Of a DNA stretch of 35,284 nt, positions 11,001 through 22,100 are shown one piece after another. This stretch comes from Polymyxa betae. Taxonomy: Eukaryota; Endomyxa; Phytomyxea; Plasmodiophorida; Plasmodiophoridae. Every line of letters begins with the position of its first letter. Within the stretch, counting starts at the first letter, position 1. The position numbers and the translations under genes are program-made. The notes beneath the pieces were generated by a model. It searched no databases. It was not told where the DNA came from and saw only the letters and a list, made by a program, of their open reading frames with translations. The stretch lies in NCBI GenBank assembly GCA_003693705.1, contig RBZT01000759.1, forward strand, positions 1-35,284, given 5' to 3'.

Positions 11001-11199
11001 TAGCGCTCCATCAACTGGAGCTAGTTGGGATACGAAGCCGTCTGAAAGTAATGCAGCAAGTTCTGGTGGTTGGCAGGATTCTAGCTCCAAAGATAATGAA
11101 GATAGTGGAAACAAGAGAAATCGCAGCGACGGCGGCTGGGGCTCGTTACCGGCTGACGATGATGAAAGCAACAAGAGAAGTCGCACCGATGGATGGTGA
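8037..11199 (+). CDS. CID-RRM RNA polymerase II CTD-binding protein with W/RGG-rich tail (Nrd1/Seb1/SCAF4-8 family)
   Basis: Seven exons give 953 residues: 8037-8150, 8203-8500, 8551-8770, 8808-8974, 9030-9136, 9193-9319, 9371-11199. Residues 1-137 are a CID (SSSKIAVVADIAVKSVKYYK, MCIIDAILR, RFSKNLAFTL, KIVRIVKIW), which binds the phosphorylated Pol II CTD. A coiled acidic linker follows. Residues ~267-345 are an RRM with RNP2 VLYIGGI and RNP1-like NSAFVRYI, then KIGWGKGVGV and GIGMVPE, as in Nrd1/Seb1/SCAF proteins that act in transcription termination and polyadenylation-site choice. The last ~600 residues are low complexity: Pro/Gln-rich, then many SSWD/SWG/GGW motifs, an RGG box (GGRGGGSRGRGGGFRGR), and basic ends KRNRSDGGW and KRSRTDGW. 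Intron 3 is only 37 bp. Family membership is firm; ortholog choice within it is not. Confidence 0.92.
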
Positions 11200-11410
11200 T
11201 TATTTCCTATCCTTAAATAAGCCTTGATTATGCTACCTATAGTTATGAATACAGTATGTGATTAGACCTATTTACTAATCAACGCCTGGCCACATTTTCC
11301 TGACCCAAATTTGACATTTCTGTATGCACTAACGCATAAAGTAATGCCTCGTTATGAATTAAGGATTTTTAAATCTACAGGATCGTTTACTATGTACTCG
11401 CTACCCAGCG

Positions 11411-12595
11411 ATGTCACGGTCGATGTCGATCAGCGACTACGACGATGGCGGTGGCTCAATGTTCCACCGTCCAGCACCGTTTATCACATCTTTGAATGAA
11501 CGCCCTTCCATTCGTTTGCCATCCCTTGGAGGCTCCGTCGAGCTCCCTCCTGATCTCTACGAACGCTGCTCGACACCTCCTCCGACATCTGACATCAATC
11601 TGGCGACTTCGGCCGCTTCTTGCAGCCTCTTTTTCAACGATGCAAGGCAACAGCGTGTTTGGGATCGATACTTTGATAGCGGTTTCATGAAATCAATCGT
11701 GACCGATGCGTTCTGGTGGACTCTGGCAAACTTTTTCTGCGTTGAACGCGATGACAATTTGCTGAGGATTATCGAAGAGCGCATAGCAAACCAATTTGCC
11801 ACTTTATCGTCGCATATTGCAAGGCCTCACAAGGACCTCATAATGGATAACTTGCACGATACTGTGGCCCAATCCGCTTTTTACATGATTTATGCCTCCC
11901 ACCCGCATTTCCGTAACCGTCTCAATGCCCAAATGTGCACAAACATCGCAAAGGAGTTTGCTAGGTGGTTCCAGGGGCCTATACTGCCGCCGATAGATAT
12001 CCGGCATTGGAGGCTGGTAAAGAATGAAACGCCGAATATGACATCGGATTCCATCCTCGAATGCCTGAATGCCATTGACAGTGACGGATTACGCCCCAGC
12101 GAGAAGCTCGACATCATTTATCGGAACCGTGAAGATTACGTTCGCTCGGTTATTCCTATTCGAACAATGAAGACAATCGAAGCGTTTTCGAATTCGAAAC
12201 TGATTGCGCAGTACACGAGGAGGTCCATAGCGAGACCGTTCAAGCTTCGATTAACAAAAGCAAGCACCTCCCGGCAGCCCAGGAGCGAAGCCGTATTCAT
12301 GCGAAATCTTGGAATTTGGAGGGAGCATGAGCAGAACCAGAAGTTGAGGCAAAAACTGGACGAAATTCGTGCCGAAGTGGCGAAAGAAATCCAGGAAGCA
12401 GAGAACGAGAAGCAGGAGATGCGGAAAAGCTTCCGGGCGGCCAAGATCGAAGCCCGAGCTTCCAGTTCTAAGTTCGTCGCCGGTGTCGTCAAACAGATTC
12501 AGGAAGGGATGCGTCAATCTAAGAAACGAACGCTATCGGATGCGGTTCGAACCGAATTCGGCCTGGGGCCAGCACCATCGAAAGACTGGTGGTGA
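11411..12595 (+). CDS. FAM227 family protein
   Basis: A single open exon of 394 residues from an ATG. It carries the FAM227 signature: DAFWWTLANFF, then RIANQFATLS, NLHDTVAQSAFYMIYASHP with RNRLNAQMC, and EFARWFQGPILPP...HW. The C-terminal third is a charged coiled coil (LRQKLDEIRAEVAKEIQEAE) and ends SKDWW. FAM227 proteins are found mainly in organisms with cilia or flagella; their molecular role is not established. The gene begins about 210 bp after the CID-RRM gene, in the same direction. The upstream ATG-free region argues for this start, though a small 5' exon cannot be excluded. Confidence 0.82.
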   Translation: MSRSMSISDYDDGGGSMFHRPAPFITSLNERPSIRLPSLGGSVELPPDLYERCSTPPPTSDINLATSAASCSLFFNDARQQRVWDRYFDSGFMKSIVTDAFWWTLANFFCVERDDNLLRIIEERIANQFATLSSHIARPHKDLIMDNLHDTVAQSAFYMIYASHPHFRNRLNAQMCTNIAKEFARWFQGPILPPIDIRHWRLVKNETPNMTSDSILECLNAIDSDGLRPSEKLDIIYRNREDYVRSVIPIRTMKTIEAFSNSKLIAQYTRRSIARPFKLRLTKASTSRQPRSEAVFMRNLGIWREHEQNQKLRQKLDEIRAEVAKEIQEAENEKQEMRKSFRAAKIEARASSSKFVAGVVKQIQEGMRQSKKRTLSDAVRTEFGLGPAPSKDWW

Positions 12596-12864
12596 GTTTT
12601 GATGGTGAGCTTTGATGATTTCGCAAACTCGACCGCTGTTCGACAAATTGACTGCTAATGAGATCCCAACTCCCAAACTTAGATTTGCTGATAGTAAGAT
12701 AAACGAATGAGCGCCTTGTTTATCCCTATCTGTTTTTGAGAGCTCGAAAAGGCAAGTCAGAGCAGTCATCAATCATTCATTTCGCAGAATCGCGGAGCGG
12801 GTTCCGGGAAAGTTGGCGATTTCGATCTTTTGAATTCTGCTCTCTCTGCAGCCTACCAATCATC

Positions 12865-13566
12865 ATGTATCATCTATGCATAATGCTTTGTGCATTACAG
12901 GTTTCAGGTGCCCTAGCTGCTGTTATCAACGCACCGAATCTAATAGCTCTAACGCCAGCATCTCAGCTGGGAAGGTCTGGGCTTGCTCATCTAGCCCCGA
13001 TTCGTTGTGAACCTCAGCCGAAAAGAAATACGGCGGCATCATGCTCCATGTCGTCACGACCTCCAACCAACAAATTATCCCAAGTTCTGAGGCAAACTGC
13101 TGTGGCCTGCAGATACTATGTGGAGGAGCCAATCATGCCTAAAGATTTTGCTCAAGAAGCACGACCCATCATCGAAGAATTTATTAAGGTGGAATCGGAG
13201 TTAAAAGATCGAATCGAGAATGCTGTGACCGACTTCACCAATGATGATTTCGTTCAAAAATTCATCTCTCAAGGCGGATGTCAGCTATCCGAATCCATCT
13301 CTATCATTAGGCAATACTTGTTAGATACCAGCACGCAAGACAGAAAGAAAGACGACTATCCTGACCAGCTAGACGAGACAGTCCCGACAGCAGCATTGGA
13401 AGTATTCTTGTTCTCTAGAATGGAGAAGTACGCCGCTGAGAGAGGAATTAATGGGCCCAAACGCGCCATGAAACCGTTGCATCCTATTGACCGAATCTTA
13501 TACATAACACACCTCTGTATCTGGTATCTGTCGATACCCTCCAAATGGCGCCATAGCCTTCGCTAA
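12865..13566 (+). CDS. Secreted orphan protein
   Basis: 233 residues from the first ATG. The frame is open further upstream but only from a TTG. The N-terminus (MYHLCIMLCALQVSGALA) is a convincing signal peptide with likely cleavage near residue 18-20. The mature part is soluble and mildly acidic, with predicted helical stretches (RPIIEEFIKVESELKDRIEN and a Ser-Ile-rich helix near SESISIIRQYLL). I do not recognise the family. An AATAAA lies at 13571, immediately after the stop, so either the 3' UTR is very short or a C-terminal intron has been missed: GTATCTGG near 13515 could be a donor. Confidence 0.55.
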   Translation: MYHLCIMLCALQVSGALAAVINAPNLIALTPASQLGRSGLAHLAPIRCEPQPKRNTAASCSMSSRPPTNKLSQVLRQTAVACRYYVEEPIMPKDFAQEARPIIEEFIKVESELKDRIENAVTDFTNDDFVQKFISQGGCQLSESISIIRQYLLDTSTQDRKKDDYPDQLDETVPTAALEVFLFSRMEKYAAERGINGPKRAMKPLHPIDRILYITHLCIWYLSIPSKWRHSLR

Positions 13567-13689
13567 CTTCAATAAACGAATCATTGAGCAATGTTGCTAT
13601 GGTCTTTCCACACTCGAACCCGATCCAAGAGACCCTTTTTAAACGTCCATACAGATTCCGGGATTGAGAGAGAGGCACACACAAAATCT

Positions 13690-14270
13690 CAAAAGTAAAA
13701 GTACATTAGCGAAAGAGATCATCATGTAAAAGTACAACAACCTTTAACGAAAGGGATCATCATGTAAAAGTACAACAACCTTTAGCGAAAGAGATCATCT
13801 CGTAAAAGTACAACAACCTTTAGCGAAAGAGATCATCAGGTAAAAGTACAGCAACCTTCAGCGAAAGAGATCTTATCAGATAAAAGTACAACAACCTTCA
13901 GCGAAAGAGATCTTATCAGGTAAAAGTACAACAACCTTTAGCAAAAGAGATCATCAGATAAAAGTACAACAACCTTTAGCGAAAGAGATCATCAGGTAAA
14001 AGTACAACAACCTTCAGCGAAAGAGATCTTATCAGGTAAAAGTACAACAACCTTTAGCGAAAGAGATCATCAGGTAAAAGTACAGCAACCTTCAGCGAAA
14101 GAGATCTTATCAGATAAAAGTACAACAACCTTCAGCGAAAGAGATCTTATCAGGTAAAAGTACAACAACCTTTAGCGAAAAAGATCACTATGTAAAAGTA
14201 CAACAACCTTTAGCGAAAAAGATCACCATGTAAAAGTACAACAACCTTTAGCGAAAGAGACCATCTTTAC
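13690..14270. repeat. Minisatellite, about 15 units of 38/40 bp
   Basis: The unit starts TAAAAGTACAACAACCTTTA, then GCGAAAGAGATCATCAGG (38 bp). A 40-bp variant has CTTCAGC and ends TCTTATCAGG. I count about 15 copies, with the first truncated and the last three more diverged. Units 4-6 and 10-12 have the same order of variants (38, 40, 40 with the same substitutions), so a block of six units was duplicated. The array fills the spacer between the secreted orphan and PP2A and ends about 110 bp before the PP2A start codon. There are no unique spacers, so it is not a CRISPR array. Confidence 0.95.
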
Positions 14271-14383
14271 TCGATTGTGATTCTGTGACGGATATGCATG
14301 CGACCTGCCATTTAGGCTCTCACGCATTATAAGTTTTTTATTCTTGTTATCCATTCGTTGTCGGCGGCGAGTCCAGACGTCCA

Positions 14384-15671
<1,288 letters not shown>

Positions 15672-16021
15672 TAGCACTTTCATTAACCTTTAATACATAT
15701 ATTCAATGTCTCTTATTTGTTTTTTCAAAAATTAACCTAAATGTTCAGAATGCTTTACCCCTTTTTTCAGTCTGTTAGAAATGTAATATTATTGGGCAAA
15801 AATCTGTCTTGACAGTGGTAAGCTACGTATAACCAAGCATTACAATCAGCACTCAATAGATTATGTAATTATTCTAAGCATTGCTGTGTGGTCCAGAATC
15901 TGTATATCACAATCCATCTGGCAAGTCTCTTTCGTACCAGAGTTGTAAACATTGAAAACCAATGGTACACAAAACATTTTTGGATGCTCAGCATTGGACT
16001 GCCCTAGGCCAGAACAGGGTT
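15672..16021. other. 3' region of PP2A, no gene seen
   Basis: AT-rich with T-runs. An ATG at 15962 opens a frame that continues into the small ORF annotated next. No repeat or RNA gene recognised. Confidence 0.4.
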
Positions 16022-16204
16022 ATGTCCACCACCAAAGGCGCTGCGTTTGTCTCCAAATATTCGGCTGTATTCAGGTTGACCATCTTGGTTAGCGGCCTGG
16101 CCGCCATCATCGGGGTGCATGTCGCTGGGCTTCAAAAGGATCGAAGGCACATATGCAATCGAGACCAGAAAGTTCATATGCGAAAAGAAAGCCAGCAATC
16201 ATGA
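16022..16204 (+). CDS. Possible small mitochondrial membrane protein (PET117-like?)
   Basis: 60 residues from this ATG (80 from an in-frame ATG at 15962). The protein is MSTTKGAAFVSKY, then a hydrophobic segment ILVSGLAAIIGVHVAGL, then the basic tail QKDRR. PET117, a cytochrome oxidase assembly factor, has the same order: short Ser/Lys N-terminus, one membrane helix ending GVHV, then QxDxxR. The rest of the tail does not match, and PET117 is usually ~75-80 residues. This is a suggestion from short similarity only; the opposite strand is also open here. Confidence 0.3.
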   Translation: MSTTKGAAFVSKYSAVFRLTILVSGLAAIIGVHVAGLQKDRRHICNRDQKVHMRKESQQS

Positions 16205-16515
16205 AATGTTTTCACCCCTACGTGTCGACAAAATCTTGTTCTAAGTGCTGAAGGAACGATTTATTAACCACGAACAAGATGTGATCATATTGCCGAATAT
16301 AACCATAAAGCTGAGGCTTTAATCGAACATTATTGACAATAACAACATTGGAAAAAGCGCTGTGATATAACGTCATCGAAGGGAATTCCTTAAGAAGTCA
16401 TGATTGAATCTAGTCAAGTACAGTCATAAGCCCATCTTGACCATCGACTGCCTCTCTAATCGTTCAGGAGTGCGAGCTCATCTTTTTGTCCACCGACTAA
16501 TCGATTCGATGTGTG

Positions 16516-16608
16516 ATGAGGAAGAGCGCAGCCTTTATCGCCGGGGCTCTGATTGGAACCTCACTGTTTGCCGCATCTTATTGGAGAGACCGTCAGAGTC
16601 AGTGTTAG
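16516..16608 (+). CDS. Possible 30-residue membrane microprotein
   Basis: An ATG-started ORF too short for usual cut-offs: MRKSAAFIAGALIGTSLFAA then SYWRDRQSQC and a stop. It reads as one transmembrane helix flanked by positive charges, with small-xxx-small residues (AGALIGTS). It sits in an otherwise gene-poor kilobase, 115 bp before the next gene. Function unknown and it may be chance. Confidence 0.25.
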   Translation: MRKSAAFIAGALIGTSLFAASYWRDRQSQC

Positions 16609-16723
16609 CGCGGCCTGCTCCAAAGAAAGCTCAACTCAAAGTCAGGGCGCGGCCCACTCCCTTCGTTTTGACTTGATCGATCGTCATTGTTGCTGTCGTC
16701 ACAATCTAAGATAATCCATTGTG

Positions 16724-17613
16724 ATGGAGTCGTCGGGTGAAGAATGGCAGGTCGTCAAGCCGAAAAAACAACGAAAGAAGAAGGAGGAGAAACCGGCGTC
16801 GGGGTCCCCGAAGGCCAAGCCCAGCTCTGCTGAAGCGAAATCGAAGTCTAAAGGCGGCAAAGAAAAATCAGCTTCGTCATCGCCGCCGCCTCCCAATGCC
16901 CAACCTAAAAAATCCGGTGAGCATCAAAAGGCGAAAAAATCTGAGCAGAAGAAAGCTTCGATTATGAAGATGCCACTCAATACGAGAGAACAGATGGCTT
17001 TCTTTATTAAAGAGCTGGTAATCAACACCCCACCGCCTTCGAACAGGCTCGCTATCGCTGCTATCGGAGAGAAGATTATTGCTGTCACAAAAAATTCTTG
17101 GAATAAGAAGTACAAGTGGGTGTCATCAAACGATTCGATTAATTGTAAGAGCTTGACACATTATGCAGGAGTTCGTTCGGCTCTCTTCGTAGCTTTATTG
17201 AAAGCCAGAAGGATCTGTTTGTTATCGTTGGCGATGATGTCTATCTGGATGGAACTGTTCGACGTAAGTTGAAATTAAACACAACCGATTTGTTCTTATC
17301 GAGCCACTCAGCGCCGTCACCTGCCAAACCTTCGAACTCCGTTTCCCCCAAGACGAAGGCTGAACCCGTAAACAAGAGGCAAACAGGCAAGCAGGAAGCT
17401 GTTGCCAAGGCGCCAGCTCGAGTGCAGAAGAAGTCTACGAAGGCGTCTCATCACAGTGCTTCCCATGAAGAGAATGGATATGGATGTTTGAAAGCTTTGG
17501 CTGTTACTGGGCTGCTTGGCGCTGTTATTCTTTTCACGCTGGCTTCCGTTAATGCCATCGATCTCAAATCGCTACAGCGACTTGCACAGCAGCAGTTTAC
17601 ATTCAAACGATAA
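16724..17613 (+). CDS. Membrane-anchored protein with possible LOTUS/OST-HTH-like domain
   Basis: Exons 16724-17109, 17169-17263 and 17312-17613 give 260 residues. Residues 1-75 are acidic then Lys/Ser/Pro-rich (KPKKQRKKKEEKPASGSPK). Residues ~80-160 look like a small winged helix: TREQMAFFIKELVINTPPPS, then SSFGSLRSFIESQKDLFVIV and DDVYLDGTVR. The last part (a 'GSLRSFIESxxDLF...VYL' block) resembles LOTUS/Egalitarian-type OST-HTH domains, which bind RNA or Vasa-type helicases. A Lys/Ala-rich linker leads to one hydrophobic helix (ALAVTGLLGAVILFTLASV) near residue 230, close to the C-terminus, so it may be tail-anchored. The domain call is tentative; the gene model is well supported by frame-true introns. 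Confidence 0.7.
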
Positions 17614-17755
17614 ACCGGCTGCTGATGGATCCCAATCTGTTGAATTGCCAGTTTAATATATGTTCAAAACATAAATTCATGAGGTCATCAACGTTGATTG
17701 TTTGGGTTTTGATTTGAACCCGTCATAGCTTGTGGCGTACTACTGGTGATCTTCA

Positions 17756-19114
17756 ATGGGAAACCTTTGTAGTACCAGCAGGAAACTGGCCTCCTATTCA
17801 CCGGGAGCTGTGGAATCTGTTAAAACTTTGACTTCTGCGTTACATTCTGATGTTATTTTTGATTTGGCCTGTACGAGTGAGAGCGATGTTTTCCTATCAT
17901 GCTCCAACGATATGAAAATTTGTCGTTTTAATTGGAGGCGCGATCAAATTCTCGATGAATGGAAAGGTCATTCTGCTTGTGTGAACAAGGTTCTCTTGCA
18001 TAAAATCAAATACGCCACCAGCTTAAAAAGCGATTCAGGTGGTTTGGTCATCCAAATGTCAACAAGCTATTTCCTGTTCGAGAGATAAATCGATTTTGTT
18101 TTGGAAACCAGGTCAAGAACGACCCGTTTCACAATTGTTGGACGCCCATAAACTTACTATAACATCAATTGTTCTACATCCAAGTAGGTTTTCTCAATTT
18201 GGCAGCCCAGTACATTTCCACATCGCAAGCGAATAACGACTTTTTGTATATATGATTGCTTTTATAGGTCAAACGACAATCTGTTCCGGTTCGAGAGATT
18301 ACAATGTGCGATTCTGGGATATCGCAACTCAATCAATGACCCAATCGTTTGAGGTCAATTTGAACGTCGTGACATGCATGAGATGGATCCCAAACACGCC
18401 CGCAATAGTGCAATGTGGTGAAGACCTCATGATCCGGATTTGGGACCAGCGTTCTCCAGATCCTGTCCAACAATTCGAAGGCGGATCTGACTTCCCTGTA
18501 AGGACATTTCCGCTTGATTCTTTGAATTTTCATTCTATGCTGATTTAGCTGTGTTGCGACATCAGTGCAGACGGGAATGCATTGACAACGGGCTACAATG
18601 GGTTCAATCCCAGCGCTACTGTGCTCAAGCATTGGGATTTGAGGGTTCTTAGACAAACTGGAACGTTCGTAGGGCACGAACAATCAATTCGGGATTGCAA
18701 ATTTTCAAGTCATAATGGAAGGTAGTTTGATATAAAGGCACATTGCAATGGGACCTAATTGTACTCTAGAGATCTGTTGATTTCTACCGGCAAAGGTATG
18801 AAAGTTCTCTGTATAGATGTCATGCACATTCCTCAAGGCCGCCAACAGATCAGACTATAAAAATTTGGGATCCGACAGATTTCACCTGCCTGTCATCAAC
18901 AACCCAATCAGATATGTCGTACTGCACATCAGTTTGTTTGGATCCGAAGAGGTACCACATGATGATCATGGTTATTGCTGCATTTAAAGTCAGAATTAGG
19001 CCAGGTATTGTCCATGTGAGTTGCGCGGAGGCTTTCGTCACAACCTGGGAGATCACCGACGACTTTGCTCTGGATCCCATTTGCCGAACAAGGAGAAACA
19101 GGGCGGATAGTTAG
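17756..19114 (+). CDS. WDR31: WDR31-type WD40 protein, N-terminally acylated
   Basis: Seven exons give 341 residues: 17756-17989, 18039-18183, 18268-18497, 18549-18721, 18770-18795, 18849-18951, 19000-19114. WD repeats in order: WKGHSACVNKVVW, ISCSRDKSILFW, ICSGSRDYNVRFWD, VVTCMRWIPNTPAIVQCGED with IRIWDQRS, then CCDISADGNALTTGYNGFNP, HWDLRVLRQTGTFVGHEQS, and DQTIKIWDP. The insertion with GYNGF before the sixth strand is characteristic of WDR31. MGNLCS at the N-terminus is a classic myristoylation plus palmitoylation signal, implying membrane attachment. WDR31 has been linked to ciliary trafficking. The gene ends 66 bp from the convergent SFI1-like gene. Confidence 0.88.
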
Positions 19115-19180
19115 CAATATTAAAGTTTAATCAGAAAAATATATAGATGGATAGATATAATTGAAGCAGTGAATGCCGGT

Positions 19181-22100
19181 TTAGCTTAACACTGATTGGC
19201 AAAATGTCTTTACAGGATCGACCGCTCTCACTTCAGATGTGATGGCCTGCAGTTCAATCTGCCGCCTGAGTTGCCTGACTTTCTGCAGAAGCGAATTGAG
19301 CAGCAGTTCTTGGGAAAGCGTGTTCTGCCACTTCGGCAAACACGACCAGTTTCGCCAAGCTTTGCGAATGTGAAGAAGCCGAACTAACCGTAGCGATCGG
19401 GATAGACAATGTCGCCTTCTTGAAAATTCCAGAGAAGCTGTAGTCCAGGTAGAGAATATTCGCCTCATGATCTTTAGATCCATGTTCCGTCTGAAATGCG
19501 AAATCGCAAGAAGCTGACTCTGCCTCCATCGCGAAGTCATGCGCCAAACGATAAGCGTAACATGCCGCTGATGCATGGCCGACCTGGCGACATCTAGCTG
19601 CTGAGCTTCAAACAGCCAAGAAGTCAGGCAACGATTACGCCACATGTAAAACGTCGCTGCTTTGAGCGAGCTGTTACAATGAATTGACACTGGCTGACGT
19701 TGGGACGTATGATGAAGGCGACGAACAAGCAAGACAGATCGCCACTGCAGAAATGTTCGAATCAACAGCGACCGAATTCGAAATTTCTCCGAGCGGTTTG
19801 AAACGAACTCGACGATACGATTAGTGAAGAATGTATCACAGGAAGGCGACAGCGGCGCTGGCGCACCTGGCTGGTTAACCAATACAGAGTCTTTTTGGCA
19901 GAGCTGGCTTTGAAGGAAGAGGCAACGCCAATGTAGGAAAGCTTTCGCCAGTTTTAGTTCACGCATGTCGAAGCGCCTGATTACGAATTGTGCCATCTCG
20001 GATAGGCGATTGTGGAAACCGACGATGGAATCCGTTCCAGTTCTGTTTTTAGCAGCTTCAGAAGCACAGGCAGCAAATCTCCATCTGTACCAATATTTGG
20101 CGCGAAGAGCTCGCTTCTTTTGCCGTTCATGAACCATGACAAATAAGTGAAAATCTTGGTCAACCTGGGAATCTAACGACAACGACCGATCCATGTGAGG
20201 AGGAGATAGTTCAGGCGAAGAAGCCAACGCTACCGGTACCTCCGTTAGGGTCGGATTGGTGAGCGCTTGAGATTCAGAAAAAATTGTAGAACGACGAATG
20301 ACGTCAAATGAACTGGTGGAGGCGACTCGGCTGGAAGGTTGAGCAAACAGTCGTTGGCGAACCCGAACGAAGCATAAACTCCTCCATTGCGAAAATGAAG
20401 ATTTCAGCAAAACGATCTGTAATCGAATCTTCAATTGATTCGCGACACGCACCAGAGCCGAAAAACGAGCCCATGCTGAGAAAAAGCGTAGAAGATATTT
20501 CTTCGAAGCAGCTAATTCGTCAGCACGATCATTGCGGCTCGTTGCCACCCAGGAACGTAGGAAGCGTTTGGCTGCGGCTCTGCGAAGATTTGTATCACTG
20601 CACCGAGAAAGAAATTGCTTTGCTTTGGAATGCAATCGATGAAGCCGCAACCATCGCTGGAAATAGCGCATCCGGGTAAGAGTTGAGATTCGTGATTGAA
20701 AAGCGCGAACGGCAATATCGGCATTCGATTCAATCAACTGTCGTGTAGTATTGAAGAATGAATGGAAATTCGGTGAAGCAGAGAGTGACTCGAAATGAGA
20801 CTCTATTCGATGCCAATCGCTTGTTTCTTTGAAAATGGAAGTCAGTTGTAAAACGGAATCTAAATCGCTATCATCAGTGCCGATGGAAATACTACATGAT
20901 TCTGGGACAGCAGGTACTAAGGTGTTCTTGATACATTCGATCGTTTGAACAACTTCAGAAGGGACAGCAGGCGATATCGAAATGTCAAATGCGAATCGAT
21001 TTCGCAGACAGTCCTCCCAAACAATAACGTCTTGTTGGAGTTGGCGAAAATCGACCAGCGCTTCCTGGATGTTATCACAAATGTCAGTGATGTTCGCAAA
21101 CGATCCCAACATGGAAGAATGTTCCGATTGTAGCGAGCGAAGGTATTGTACGAGATTGTGATACTTAGCGGCATCTTCGCGATTTACTTCCAGCGATGAT
21201 CGAAACAGCTCGCGAAGACGAGCAAAGAAATCGGTAAGCGAGCCACAGGAGCCGAATAAATCGGGATATTCTGAGGTCAAAAGACGCATTTGTCTCAGAT
21301 CGGTCTGCAGAGGCAATAACGCTGTACTTGAAGTATCAATGAGCGAGAGATCTCGCGAACGTGAACAGACCACGTCATCGGTTTGCGAACTGACTTCTGT
21401 AGTAAACCAATTCGATGCAGAGAGAAAACGTTGGCTGAACTTCCGATTGTCACCGAAAAGGGCGACAGCCTTTTCAAGGGATTCACAAATTGCTGCATGA
21501 GATGTAACATCCGACAGAAGTTCCATAGCAGGAAGCTCAATCTGAAGCCCTGTCGCCAACTTTCTGCACAATGCCAAAATCCGCTGAAACGATTCGTCAC
21601 TTTGTTTCGAAATGATCGTCCTATTCAATGGAGCAAAATGTCGATCCGGTTTGCCAGGATCACAGGCAGATTTGGCTACGGCAGATTGCACTTCGGGAGC
21701 TGCTTTTTGAGGTAGCGCGGTTTGGCCATCTTGAGCTCGGGAGGAAGACGCAGCGATACAGCTTCCCGAAATCACCTCTGAATCCGACGTACCGCCCAGC
21801 TCAGGTACTGAAACGGCAGCGACCATGTCGGTAAAATGGATGTTGGGATCAGTTCGTGACCGCTTCTTTGGTTTCGATGAAGGGGACTCCGACTTCTTAG
21901 AAAGGCTAAAAACGATCTGGCGCAGTTTCGAGCACATAACAACAGCTTGCGACAGTTGCTTTCGAAGCTCAGCAATCTCCTGGTCTTTGGACGATGGCTG
22001 CAATAAAGATACTGGGTCTTTGAGGATGTCGTCGCGAAAATCAGATGCTGAAACTGAGGTTTGCGGTCGTCGTTGAAGTTTCGCGCATCTTTCGTGAGCT

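Noticed and set aside
9881-11227. 448-codon alternative frame over the W/RGG tail
   Set aside because: Shadow of a repetitive, stop-poor coding region; the product is Arg/Thr/Ile-rich with no domain, while the other frame continues CID and RRM.
12736-12864. N-terminal extension of the secreted orphan
   Set aside because: The extension starts from a TTG and would bury the clear signal peptide that begins at the ATG at 12865.
13690-14270. Regular array that could be mistaken for a CRISPR
   Set aside because: Units abut with no unique spacers, and the context is a eukaryotic intron-bearing genome.
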